Positions 7,292 through 14,959 of a stretch of DNA of 33,614 bases are shown in pieces. The notes beneath the pieces were generated by a model. The model had not been told where the DNA came from and ran no database searches. It worked only from the letters and a program-made list of their open reading frames with translations. The DNA comes from JALCRY01 sp050946575 (GTDB lineage Bacteria; Bacillota; Clostridia; Peptostreptococcales; Anaerovoracaceae). Where the stretch lies: positions 1-33,614 of the forward strand of contig JBMNVB010000013.1 of NCBI GenBank assembly GCA_050946575.1. Direction: 5' to 3'. Numbering within the stretch: the stretch's first letter is position 1; each line of letters opens with the position of its first letter. The position numbers and the translations under genes were made by a program.

Positions 7292-8041
7292 CTAAAATGT
7301 GAGCAGTTCGGGCTCACCGTCCGTTACGGCCACGCTGTTTTCATAGTGCGCAGCCATGCCGCCGTCCCGCGTCACCACGGTCCAGCCATTTTCAAGCGTT
7401 TTACAGCTGCATGAGTTTTCGGTTATCATCGGCTCGACAGCGAGGCACATGCCCTTCGCTATCCTCGGCCCCCTTCCGGGTCTTCCGAAATTCGGTATCT
7501 GAGGCGGCTCATGCATTTTCCGCCCGACTCCGTGCCCGCAGAAATCCCGCACGACCCCGAATCCGTATTCTTCGACTTTCCGCTGCACCGCGTGGGAGAT
7601 GTCCGATATCCGGCATCCCTTCCTGCAGTACGCGAGACCTTCGAAAAAACTCTTCTCCGCGGCCTCTATAAGCAGGCCCGCCGCATTGCTGACTTCTCCG
7701 ACAGGATACGTCCGCGCCGCGTCACTCACATAGCCTTTATATATGCTGCCGACATCGACGCTCACGATGTCGCCTTCTTCCAGTTTTCTCTGATCCGACG
7801 GGATCCCGTGGACGATCTCCTCATTCACGGAAGCGCACACAGTAGCCGGGAATCCGCAGTATCCCTTGAACGCGGGCTCCATGCCGTGCGACCTTATAAT
7901 GTCCTCCGCGAATCTGTCGATGTCCATAGTCGTGATCCCCGGTCTGATGAACTCTTCAAGTCCCTTCAGCACGAGCGCGGTCACTCTGCCGGACTCGCGC
8001 ATATATCCGAGTTCTTCATCTGTTTTGACCGGTATCAGCAT
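7292..8041 (-). CDS. map: Methionine aminopeptidase, type I
   Basis: Removes the N-terminal methionine from nascent proteins when the second residue is small. The protein has 249 residues and the pita-bread fold. The five metal ligands are visible: D96 and D107 (SVDVG and SDAART), H170 (GHGVG), E203 (VEPM) and E234 (YENSV); H79 (VHGI) is the conserved substrate-side histidine. There is no N-terminal zinc-finger extension. Its ATG shares one base with the adk stop codon (TAATG), so the two are translationally coupled. Confidence 0.97.
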   Translation of the reverse strand: MLIPVKTDEELGYMRESGRVTALVLKGLEEFIRPGITTMDIDRFAEDIIRSHGMEPAFKGYCGFPATVCASVNEEIVHGIPSDQRKLEEGDIVSVDVGSIYKGYVSDAARTYPVGEVSNAAGLLIEAAEKSFFEGLAYCRKGCRISDISHAVQRKVEEYGFGVVRDFCGHGVGRKMHEPPQIPNFGRPGRGPRIAKGMCLAVEPMITENSCSCKTLENGWTVVTRDGGMAAHYENSVAVTDGEPELLTF

Positions 8042-8682
8042 TATCCGAGTATCCCGACTATATCAGCGAAAACGTTTTCAAGCCCTGTTGTACCGTCAAG
8101 GCGCGAGATATTTCCCGCTTTCCTGTAATAGTCCAGCAGAGGGGCTGTCTGTTTCTCGTATACGGCAATGCGGTTTTCCACTGTTTCGCGGGTATCGTCC
8201 TTGCGCTGCATGAGCTTTCCCCCGCAGACATCGCATACGCCGTCCACCTTCGGCGGCATATTCGGAATGTTGTATGTGGCTCCGCACTTCTCGCATACCC
8301 TGCGGCCGAGTATTCTCGTTATGAGTTCTTCAGCCGGGACTTCTATGTCGAGCACGTGGTCGACCTTCTCGCCCCGCCCTTTGAGAAACTCGTCGAGCGC
8401 TTCGGCCTGTTCGACTGTCCTCGGGAATCCGTCCAGGAGGAATCCCCCCCTGCAGTCATCCTTCGTCAGTCTGTCCAGAGCGATCTCTATCACCAGCGAA
8501 TCCGGCACGAGTTCGCCCTTATCCATGAATTCCTTCGCTCTCATCCCGAGGTCGGTCCCTTCTTTGATGTTCTCTCTGAAGATATCGCCCGTCGAAATAT
8601 GAGGAATGTTATATTTTTCGATTATCTTCGCGGCCTGAGTGCCCTTCCCGGCTCCCGGCGGCCCCAATAATATCAGATTCAT
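8041..8682 (-). CDS. adk: Adenylate kinase (zinc-lid form)
   Basis: Converts ATP and AMP to two ADP in the cytoplasm. The protein has 213 residues. The P-loop GPPGAGKGTQ is at 7-16, the AMP-binding region follows (ISTGDIFRENI), then DGFPRT at 84-89. The lid carries a four-cysteine zinc site at C130, C133, C150 and C153, typical of Gram-positive long adenylate kinases. It lies 12 bases after secY and overlaps map by one base. Confidence 0.98.
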   Translation of the reverse strand: MNLILLGPPGAGKGTQAAKIIEKYNIPHISTGDIFRENIKEGTDLGMRAKEFMDKGELVPDSLVIEIALDRLTKDDCRGGFLLDGFPRTVEQAEALDEFLKGRGEKVDHVLDIEVPAEELITRILGRRVCEKCGATYNIPNMPPKVDGVCDVCGGKLMQRKDDTRETVENRIAVYEKQTAPLLDYYRKAGNISRLDGTTGLENVFADIVGILG

Positions 8683-8694
8683 ACATTTCCTCCT

Positions 8695-9981
8695 TTATTT
8701 CAGGAATCCTTTATAGTTCCGCATCACGAGCTGCTGCTCGAGCTGCTTCATAGTATCCAGCGCCACGCCTACCGCAATGAGGATCGACGTGCCTCCGAAA
8801 TACACCTGATTGAACGCCGTGAAATTGCTTACGAGCGTCGGCAGAGTGGAAACTACCGCGAGGAACAGCGCTCCCACAACGGTTATCCTGTTCATGACCC
8901 TGCTCAGGTATTCGACAGTCGCGCGTCCCGGTCTGATGCCGGGGATGAATCCTCCGTTCTGCTTCATGTTTTCGGATACTTCCATCGGGTTGAACGTGAT
9001 GGCGGTATAGAAATACGTGAAGAAGAATATCAGTATTACATTAAATATCGAGTAGATCCATACACCCGGATTCCCCGACGGCGACAGCCATTTGTTCACC
9101 CAGATCGCGAAACTCGACGTCGTCGACGTGAAGTATGTGATCGTGAGCGGGAACTGCAGCAGCGATATCGAGAAGATGATCGGGATAACGCCGGCCTGAT
9201 TCACCTTCAGAGGAATGTGCGTCGACTGGCCGCCGTACATTTTTCTTCCTACAACTCTCTTCGCATACTGTACAGGGATCCTTCTTTCGCCCTGCTGTAC
9301 TTCGATGATACCTACAACGACTACGACGCAGAACAGTATGAACAGGACTATCGACATCATGTTTATCGTGCCCTGCGAATAGCTGCTCGCGATCGATCTC
9401 ACAGCGGTCGGCATTCTTGCGACGATGCCGCCGAAGATCAGGAGCGAGATACCGTTTCCGATACCGTACTCGTTTATCTGTTCTCCGATCCACATCAGGA
9501 ACGCCGTGCCTGCTGTCAGTACCAGTATGATAGTGATCACGGAGAACGCGTCCGTAGAAATGAGCGCCTTCCTGAACATCCCTATCGTGATGCCGATGGC
9601 CTGGACAAGTCCCAGGGCTATCGTGAGATATCTCGTTATCTGTGTTATTTTCTTCCGGCCTTCAGTTCCTTCTCTCGCCAGCCGTTCAAGCGAAGGTATT
9701 GCGATAGTCAGGAGCTGGAGGATGATCGATGCGGTGATGTACGGTGTGATACCGAGCGCAAAGATCGTCATGTTGCCGAATGATCCGCCCGAGAACAAAT
9801 CGAAAAGGTCGAATAAGCCATAGTTCCCGCTGAACAGTTCGGCAAGAACGGTTCTGTTGATTCCCGGGACCGGGATGTTCGACCCGATCCTGAAAACAAC
9901 CAGCATCAGAAACGTGAAGATCATCTTGCGTCTGATCTCTTCATTTGCCCATGCCTTTTTCAGCGTTTCCATCAGGCTCAC
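8695..9981 (-). CDS. secY: Protein translocase subunit SecY
   Basis: The pore-forming subunit of the SecYEG channel in the cytoplasmic membrane; 428 residues with ten predicted membrane segments. Family marks include FRIGSNIPVPGIN near residue 30, the plug region, YGIGNGISLLIF near 175 and QQGERRIPVQYAKR near 230, with the conserved cytoplasmic loop PGIRPGRATVEYL near 350. The start is probably GTG 9981, because AGGTGAT lies at a suitable distance in the end of rplO; an ATG three codons later is the alternative. Confidence 0.97.
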   Translation of the reverse strand: MSLMETLKKAWANEEIRRKMIFTFLMLVVFRIGSNIPVPGINRTVLAELFSGNYGLFDLFDLFSGGSFGNMTIFALGITPYITASIILQLLTIAIPSLERLAREGTEGRKKITQITRYLTIALGLVQAIGITIGMFRKALISTDAFSVITIILVLTAGTAFLMWIGEQINEYGIGNGISLLIFGGIVARMPTAVRSIASSYSQGTINMMSIVLFILFCVVVVVGIIEVQQGERRIPVQYAKRVVGRKMYGGQSTHIPLKVNQAGVIPIIFSISLLQFPLTITYFTSTTSSFAIWVNKWLSPSGNPGVWIYSIFNVILIFFFTYFYTAITFNPMEVSENMKQNGGFIPGIRPGRATVEYLSRVMNRITVVGALFLAVVSTLPTLVSNFTAFNQVYFGGTSILIAVGVALDTMKQLEQQLVMRNYKGFLK

Positions 9982-10422
9982 TTATATCACCTCTGCCTTT
10001 CCTCCCGCGGCTTCGATCTTTTCCACGGCAGATTTACTGAACTTATGAGCTTTAACGGTGAACTTCTTCTCGACTTCACCGCCTCCGAGGATCTTTATCC
10101 CGTCCTTCACCTGCTTGACGAGACCTTCTTCTTCCAGCAGTTCCGGCGTGATTACCGTATCGGCGTCGAATCTGTTGAGCGCCGAAACATTCACTTCCGA
10201 ATACACTGTTGCGAAATTATTTGTAAAACCCCTCTTCGGGATCCTTCTGTAAAGCGGCATCTGTCCGCCTTCGAATCCGAGCCTTACTCCGCCGCCGCTT
10301 CTCGATTTCTGGCCGTTCATGCCTCTGCCGCCGGTCTTTCCCTGACCTGTGGCATGGCCGCGGCCTCTCCTCTTGCGGTTCTTTTTCGAACCCTCGGCGG
10401 CTGTCAGTTCATGCAGTTTCAT
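9982..10422 (-). CDS. rplO: 50S ribosomal protein L15
   Basis: L15, 146 residues, a late-assembling large-subunit protein. The glycine- and arginine-rich N-terminal arm (KKNRKRRGRGHATGQGKTGG, then GGGVRLGFEGGQMPL) threads into 23S rRNA; the globular C-terminal half has the GGGEVEKKFTVKAHKFSKSA pattern. Its stop codon directly abuts the putative secY GTG start. Confidence 0.97.
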   Translation of the reverse strand: MKLHELTAAEGSKKNRKRRGRGHATGQGKTGGRGMNGQKSRSGGGVRLGFEGGQMPLYRRIPKRGFTNNFATVYSEVNVSALNRFDADTVITPELLEEEGLVKQVKDGIKILGGGEVEKKFTVKAHKFSKSAVEKIEAAGGKAEVI

Positions 10423-10441
10423 CTGTGCACCTCCATTCCTA

Positions 10442-10621
10442 TTATTCTTCTATAGTAACAAGATGCTCAACTTTCCTTACAGCCCCGCGAGTCATTTCAT
10501 TGTCGACCAGTTCAACTGTCTGGTGCATCTTCTTCAAGCCTAACGCTTCTACCACTTTCTTCTGTTTAGGGGTAGCGCCGATCGTGCTTCTGGTAAGTGT
10601 TACTTTTACTTTCTTAGCCAT
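10442..10621 (-). CDS. rpmD: 50S ribosomal protein L30
   Basis: L30, 59 residues, starting MAKKVKVTLTRSTIGATPKQ and ending VEHLVTIEE. The family pattern of a short beta strand, then KQKKVVEALGLKKMHQTVEL and a final strand is complete. Length is the usual 58-60. It fills the gap between rpsE (13 bases upstream) and rplO (19 bases downstream). Confidence 0.95.
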   Translation of the reverse strand: MAKKVKVTLTRSTIGATPKQKKVVEALGLKKMHQTVELVDNEMTRGAVRKVEHLVTIEE

Positions 10622-10633
10622 TCCTGCTTCCTC

Positions 10634-11137
10634 CTATCCCAGAATCTCTTCGGGGCTCTTCCCTCTGAGTCTGCTGACTTCCTCAACAGTCTTGAGGTTC
10701 TTCAGCCCTTCCAGACAGGCGTAAGCCATATTCACGGTATTGTTCGAACCGACTGACTTGGCTTTTACGTCCTGGATCCCCGCGGACTCGAGCACGGTAC
10801 GTGCGGACGAACCCGCGATAACTCCGGTACCTTCAGCGGCAGGCATGATCAGAACTTTCCCGGCTCCGAAAACGCCCTTGATCTCGTGAGGTATCGTCGT
10901 CCCTACCGTCGGGACCTCTATCAAATTCTTCTTGGCATCCTCTGTAGCTTTTCTGACGGCTTCAGGGATCTCCTGCGCCTTGCCGAGTCCGACGCCCACA
11001 TGTCCGTCATGGTCGCCGACGACAATAGTCACGCTGAATCTCATATTTCTGCCGCCCTTGACAGTCTTCGCGACACGTCTTATATTGACGATCGTTTCTT
11101 CAAGATCGAGCTTGGATGCATCAATAGTATTACGCAT
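10634..11137 (-). CDS. rpsE: 30S ribosomal protein S5
   Basis: S5, 167 residues, at the mRNA entry side of the 30S subunit; it influences decoding accuracy and has mRNA helicase activity with S3 and S4. The N-terminal double-stranded RNA-binding-like domain has VKGGRNMRFSVTIVVGD and GVGLGKAQEIPEAVRKA. The C-terminal domain has PAAEGTGVIAGSSARTVLE and GSNNTVNMAYACLEGL. It follows rplR by 17 bases. Confidence 0.98.
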   Translation of the reverse strand: MRNTIDASKLDLEETIVNIRRVAKTVKGGRNMRFSVTIVVGDHDGHVGVGLGKAQEIPEAVRKATEDAKKNLIEVPTVGTTIPHEIKGVFGAGKVLIMPAAEGTGVIAGSSARTVLESAGIQDVKAKSVGSNNTVNMAYACLEGLKNLKTVEEVSRLRGKSPEEILG

Positions 11138-11154
11138 TCCTTGTGTCCTCCCTG

Positions 11155-11517
11155 TTAGAATTTCAGTCCGGCTTCTCTCGCGCCGTCCGCCAGTTCTCTG
11201 ACTCTGCCGTGATAAACGAATCCGGCTCTGTCAAAAGTAACTTCCTTTATACCGGCAGCGAGCGCTCTTTCGCCGAGTTTTTCTCCGACTGCCCTGGCGC
11301 CTTCCTTGTTTCCGCCGTTTTCTATCTGTCCCTTTAATTCCCTGTCGATCGACGAGGCCTGGGCAAGAGTCCTGCCGCTCACGTCGTCGATGATCTGAGC
11401 ATAGATATTCTTATTGCTCCTGAATACGCACAGGCGAGGTTTTTCAGGAGTGCCGACAAGATATCTTCTGGCTCTTTTATGCCTCTTGACACGCATGTCA
11501 TTTCTGCTCTTTGCCAT
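11155..11517 (-). CDS. rplR: 50S ribosomal protein L18
   Basis: L18, 120 residues, which binds 5S rRNA with L5 and forms the central protuberance. The basic N-terminal arm (RVKRHKRARRYLVGTPEKPR) is followed by CVFRSNKNIYAQIIDDVSG and the C-terminal FDRAGFVYHGRVRELADGAR block. It lies between rplF and rpsE. Confidence 0.97.
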   Translation of the reverse strand: MAKSRNDMRVKRHKRARRYLVGTPEKPRLCVFRSNKNIYAQIIDDVSGRTLAQASSIDRELKGQIENGGNKEGARAVGEKLGERALAAGIKEVTFDRAGFVYHGRVRELADGAREAGLKF

Positions 11518-11535
11518 TTGACTTTACTCCTTTCC

Positions 11536-12087
11536 TTACTCTCCGCCCGAGACGCCTGCTTTACCTTCTTTGCGGCGGATGTATTCGCCTTCGTATCTGA
11601 TACCCTTGCCCTTGTAAGGTTCAGGTTTTCTCAGAGAGCGGATATTTGCCGCGTAATTTCCGACAAGCGCCTTGTCAATGCCCTTTACAACTATTTTCGT
11701 GAGCTCCGGCACTTCCGTTTCAATGCCTTCGGGATCTTCCATTTCTATATTGTGGGAATATCCGAGACTGAGTACAAGTTTACTGCCCTTTTTCTCGGCT
11801 TTATATCCTACGCCCTGGAGCTCGAGTTTCTTTTCGAATCCTTCCGTGACGCCGACTACCATGTTGTTTATGAGAGCCCTTGTCAGTCCGTGATTCGCTC
11901 TGTCTTTTCTGTCGTCAGAAGGTCTCGCCACCGTGATCGATCCGTCCTTCTGCTCTATCTTCATCGATCTGTCGACCTGCTGCGTGAGTTCTCCCTTAGG
12001 TCCCTTTACCGTGACGACATTGTTGTCATCCACCTTGACCTCGACTCCGGCAGGAAGATCGATAGGTTTAAGTCCTATTCTTGACAT
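11536..12087 (-). CDS. rplF: 50S ribosomal protein L6
   Basis: L6, 183 residues, with two similar domains, located near the factor-binding region beside the sarcin-ricin loop. It opens MSRIGLKPIDLPAGVEVKVD, has the domain-1 block VTVKGPKGELTQ and the domain-2 signature PEPYKGKGIRYEGEYIRRKE near the end. The start follows an AGGAGG. Confidence 0.97.
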   Translation of the reverse strand: MSRIGLKPIDLPAGVEVKVDDNNVVTVKGPKGELTQQVDRSMKIEQKDGSITVARPSDDRKDRANHGLTRALINNMVVGVTEGFEKKLELQGVGYKAEKKGSKLVLSLGYSHNIEMEDPEGIETEVPELTKIVVKGIDKALVGNYAANIRSLRKPEPYKGKGIRYEGEYIRRKEGKAGVSGGE

Positions 12088-12099
12088 TCTCCTTACCTC

Positions 12100-12501
12100 C
12101 TACCATACATAGCAGATCACTTCGCCGCCGACACCGAGTTTCCTCGCTTCCTTATCACTGATGACACCGTTCGATGTCGAAATGATAGCAATGCCGAGTC
12201 CTCCGAGGACCTTCGGCACATCTGAAGCTTTCGCGTAAACCTTAAGTCCCGGCTTCGAGATCTTCTTTATTCCGTTGATAACTTTTTCGTCGTTCGGTCC
12301 GTACTTCATGTTGATCTTGATGGTTCCCTGGTGGTTGTCACCTTCGATCACTTCGTAGCCGTTTATGTAGCCCTCTTCCTCAAGTATGCCCGCTATGGAC
12401 TTTTTGATCTTCGAGGCGGGAACATCGACCGATTTATGTCCGACAGTATTCGCGTTTCTGATTCTTGTAAGCATATCCGCGATCGGATCTGTCATTGTCA
12501 T
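12100..12501 (-). CDS. rpsH: 30S ribosomal protein S8
   Basis: S8, 133 residues, a primary 16S rRNA binder in the central domain; in E. coli it represses the spc operon by binding an rRNA-like mRNA site. The start MTMTDPIADMLTRIRNAN is standard (a second ATG lies two codons in) and the C-terminal signature STSNGVISDKEARKLGVGGE is intact. The gap to rpsZ upstream holds a GCATCAATGC palindrome. Confidence 0.97.
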   Translation of the reverse strand: MTMTDPIADMLTRIRNANTVGHKSVDVPASKIKKSIAGILEEEGYINGYEVIEGDNHQGTIKINMKYGPNDEKVINGIKKISKPGLKVYAKASDVPKVLGGLGIAIISTSNGVISDKEARKLGVGGEVICYVW

Positions 12502-12532
12502 ACTGTGTTCTCCTTCCTCCGCCAGTATTGCC

Positions 12533-12546
12533 GTGCATCAATGCAC
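12533..12546. repeat. GCATCAATGC palindrome copy between rpsZ and rpsH
   Basis: GTGCATCAATGCAC is a 14-base inverted repeat centred on the dispersed 10-mer (12535-12544). It is placed about 35 bases upstream of the rpsH start, inside an operon whose other gaps are mostly shorter. Confidence 0.6.
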
Positions 12547-12572
12547 TGCAACTTAACGGATGATTTAACGAT

Positions 12573-12758
12573 TTACCAGCTGGCCTTCTTGACTCCCGGG
12601 ATCTCTCCCTTATACGCGAGTTCCCTGAAGCAGATACGGCAGATGCCGTATTTCTTGAGTACGGAATGCGGTCTTCCGCAAATCCTGCATCTCGTGTATG
12701 CTCTTGTCGAGTATTTAGGCTTTCTGGTCTGTTTAACTTTTAATGAAGTCTTAGCCAT
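12573..12758 (-). CDS. rpsZ: 30S ribosomal protein S14, zinc type
   Basis: The short 61-residue S14 of the 30S head. Zinc ligands C24, C27, C40 and C43 (CRICGRP and CRICFRE) make it the C+ form usual in Firmicutes. It ends with the invariant GEIPGVKKASW. It lies eight bases after rplE. A longer zinc-free S14 paralogue might exist elsewhere but is not in the window. Confidence 0.97.
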   Translation of the reverse strand: MAKTSLKVKQTRKPKYSTRAYTRCRICGRPHSVLKKYGICRICFRELAYKGEIPGVKKASW

Positions 12759-12766
12759 GATTCCTC

Positions 12767-13309
12767 CTATTTCTCAAACGGCATACCCAGACCTTCAAGA
12801 AGTGCCATAGCTTCTTCGTCTGTTTTGGCCGTAGTCGTGAATACAACGTTCATGCCCATTATCGCATCGATATTATCATAATCGATCTCCGGGAATATCA
12901 GCTGCTCCTTCAGTCCGAGAGAGTAGTTCCCTCTTCCGTCGAACGAATTTCTGCTGACTCCCTTGAAGTCTCTTACTCTCGGAAGAGCGATATTGAAGAA
13001 CTTGTCCGCGAAGATGTACATGTTTTCGCCTCTCAGCGTGACTTTCGTTCCTACCGGCATACCCTGCCTGACTTTGAAGTTCGCTATCGACTTTCTCGCC
13101 TTTGTGACTACAGGTCTCTGTCCCGTGATCATGCTCAGCTCCTCGACCGCCGATTCTATCAGCTTGCTGTTTTCCTTGGCTTCGCCGAGTCCGATGTTAA
13201 CGGTGATTTTCTCGAGCTTCGGGATCTCCATGACGTTATCGTAATGGAACTTCTCGTTCAGCGCCTGCTTCGTCTCGTTCAGATACGTGTCTTTCAATCT
13301 GGCTGTCAC
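12767..13309 (-). CDS. rplE: 50S ribosomal protein L5
   Basis: L5, 180 residues, which binds 5S rRNA and contacts P-site tRNA. Characteristic blocks are IPKLEKITVNIGLGEA, TGQRPVVTKARKSIANFKVR and the C-terminal GLKEQLIFPEIDYDNID. Translation begins at a GTG (13309) with AAGGAGGAG upstream. It is 17 bases after rplX. Confidence 0.97.
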   Translation of the reverse strand: MTARLKDTYLNETKQALNEKFHYDNVMEIPKLEKITVNIGLGEAKENSKLIESAVEELSMITGQRPVVTKARKSIANFKVRQGMPVGTKVTLRGENMYIFADKFFNIALPRVRDFKGVSRNSFDGRGNYSLGLKEQLIFPEIDYDNIDAIMGMNVVFTTTAKTDEEAMALLEGLGMPFEK

Positions 13310-13326
13310 TATCGTCTCCTCCTTTC

Positions 13327-13632
13327 CTAATCGATTACCTTTCCTGATTTTTTAGCAACTCTTACTTTATTATCGCCTTCGAATTCATATCCGATCCTGG
13401 TCGGTTCCTTCGTTTCCGGGTCGATAAGCATCACATTCGACGCGTCGATAGGCCCTTCCTGATGTTTGATCTCCGAAGTCGCCGTCCTCGTCTGCTTCTG
13501 ATGCTTTGTCTGCATGTTCAGTCCCTCGACGATGACCTTGTTCTGCTTCGGTATAGTTCTCAGTACCTTGCCTTCCTTGCCCTTGTCTTTTCCGGCGATA
13601 ACGAGTACTGTATCGTTCTTCTTGATTCGCAT
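13327..13632 (-). CDS. rplX: 50S ribosomal protein L24
   Basis: L24, 101 residues, an assembly initiator protein at the tunnel exit. The KOW motif is at the N-terminus (NDTVLVIAGKDKGKEGKVLR). The block VEGLNMQTKHQKQ and the closing RIGYEFEGDNKVRVAKKSG follow. It lies between rplN and rplE. Confidence 0.97.
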   Translation of the reverse strand: MRIKKNDTVLVIAGKDKGKEGKVLRTIPKQNKVIVEGLNMQTKHQKQTRTATSEIKHQEGPIDASNVMLIDPETKEPTRIGYEFEGDNKVRVAKKSGKVID

Positions 13633-13642
13633 CCTTGACCTC

Positions 13643-14011
13643 CTAAAGTACTTCCGGTGCCAATGACACTATCTTCATGAAACCTCTTTCTCTGAGCTCC
13701 CTCGCTACAGGGCCGAAGATACGGGTTCCTACCGGATTATTATCGTCTTTGATTATTACGGCAGCGTTCTGGTCGAACTTCACATAGCTTCCGTCCGTCC
13801 TTCTCGCGCCTTTCTTCGATCTCACAACGACCGCCTTGACGACATCGCCCTTCTTCACCTGACCGCCCGGCGTGGCGACTTTCACGCTGCAGACGATCAC
13901 GTCTCCGATGTTCGCGTACTGACGGCTCGTGCCGCCGAGAATGCTGATGCAAAGCAGTTCCTTGGCACCGGAATTGTCAGCGACCTTGAGTCTTGTTTCT
14001 GTCTGTATCAT
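13643..14011 (-). CDS. rplN: 50S ribosomal protein L14
   Basis: L14, 122 residues, at the subunit interface and the target site of the silencing factor RsfS. The sequence MIQTETRLKVADNSGAKELL is the family start, with RSKKGARRTDGSYVKFDQNA in the middle and FMKIVSLAPEVL at the end. Length is canonical. Confidence 0.98.
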   Translation of the reverse strand: MIQTETRLKVADNSGAKELLCISILGGTSRQYANIGDVIVCSVKVATPGGQVKKGDVVKAVVVRSKKGARRTDGSYVKFDQNAAVIIKDDNNPVGTRIFGPVARELRERGFMKIVSLAPEVL

Positions 14012-14023
14012 TTCCGGTCCTCC

Positions 14024-14281
14024 TTACTTGACTTTCTCAACGATCTCGACCACTCTCCATCTCTTGTCCTTCGACAGAGGTCTGGTCTCCATGATCCTTA
14101 CCTTGTCGCCGATGCTGCATTCGTTCTGCTCATCGTGCGCCTTGACTTTCTTATCCATCTTTACCGACTTTCCGTAAAGAGAATGTCTTACGTACTGTTC
14201 GAGGTCGACAGTTACTGTTTTATCCATCTTGTTCGACGAAACGATGCCGACTCTCGTTTTTCTCATGTTTCTGTCTGCCAT
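14024..14281 (-). CDS. rpsQ: 30S ribosomal protein S17
   Basis: S17, 85 residues, an OB-fold primary 16S rRNA binder. Family marks are KTRVGIVSSNKMDKTVTVDL, KKVKAHDEQNECSIGDKVRI and ETRPLSKDKRWRVVEIVEK. It lies 15 bases after rpmC and 12 bases before rplN. Confidence 0.97.
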   Translation of the reverse strand: MADRNMRKTRVGIVSSNKMDKTVTVDLEQYVRHSLYGKSVKMDKKVKAHDEQNECSIGDKVRIMETRPLSKDKRWRVVEIVEKVK

Positions 14282-14296
14282 AATTCATCCTCCTTC

Positions 14297-14503
14297 CTAG
14301 TCGTTCTGAGATGCTTCGATCTCTTTTTCTCTCATGATCGTCTTGATCCTGGCAATATCTCTCTTTGTGCTCTTCATGAGCTGCGGATTCTCGAGCTGGC
14401 CGGTGACGTGCTGGAATCTGAGATTGAACAGATCCTTCTTCATTTTCTCCAGTTCAGCATTAAGTTCCGAATCCGACATTTCACGCATTTGCTTCAGTTC
14501 CAT
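14297..14503 (-). CDS. rpmC: 50S ribosomal protein L29
   Basis: L29, 68 residues, a helical hairpin at the tunnel exit where signal recognition particle and trigger factor dock. The block LFNLRFQHVTGQLENPQLMK is the family signature, followed by KRDIARIKTIMREKE. Its ATG overlaps the rplP stop codon by one base (TAATG), so the two are coupled. Confidence 0.97.
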   Translation of the reverse strand: MELKQMREMSDSELNAELEKMKKDLFNLRFQHVTGQLENPQLMKSTKRDIARIKTIMREKEIEASQND

Positions 14504-14928
14504 TATGCTTCACCGCCTTCTGCTTCCTTCTCGACGAACTTGCTCTTTATCGGGAGCTTGTGCGCCGCGAGCCTCATGGCTTCCTTCGCCGCGTCATAGG
14601 GGATACCTTCTATCTCGAACATTACACGTCCCGGTTTCACAACAGCTACCCAGTACTCCGGAGCTCCCTTTCCGGAACCCATACGTACTTCTGCCGGCTT
14701 CTTCGTTACCGGCTTGTCCGGGAAAATCTTGATATATACTTTTCCGCCTCTTCTGATGGACCTTGTCATCGCAATTCTGGCAGCTTCTATCTGATTCGAT
14801 GTGATCCAGCCCGGCTCAGTCGCCATCAGGCCGTATTCACCGTACGTGACTTTGTTGCCTCTCGTAGCCTTGCCCTTCATTCTGCCTCTGTGGACTCTTC
14901 TGCGCTTTACACGCTTTGGCATCAACAT
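14503..14928 (-). CDS. rplP: 50S ribosomal protein L16
   Basis: L16, 141 residues, near the peptidyl transferase centre, positioning A- and P-site tRNAs. It begins MLMPKRVKRRRVHRGRMKGK and has the block EAARIAMTRSIRRGGKVYIK, then the conserved MGSGKGAPEYWVAVVKPGR. AGGAGG stands eight bases before the first ATG. Confidence 0.98.
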   Translation of the reverse strand: MLMPKRVKRRRVHRGRMKGKATRGNKVTYGEYGLMATEPGWITSNQIEAARIAMTRSIRRGGKVYIKIFPDKPVTKKPAEVRMGSGKGAPEYWVAVVKPGRVMFEIEGIPYDAAKEAMRLAAHKLPIKSKFVEKEAEGGEA

Positions 14929-14959
14929 GGCTGCGTCCTCCTTTCGCTATCGTCTGTTA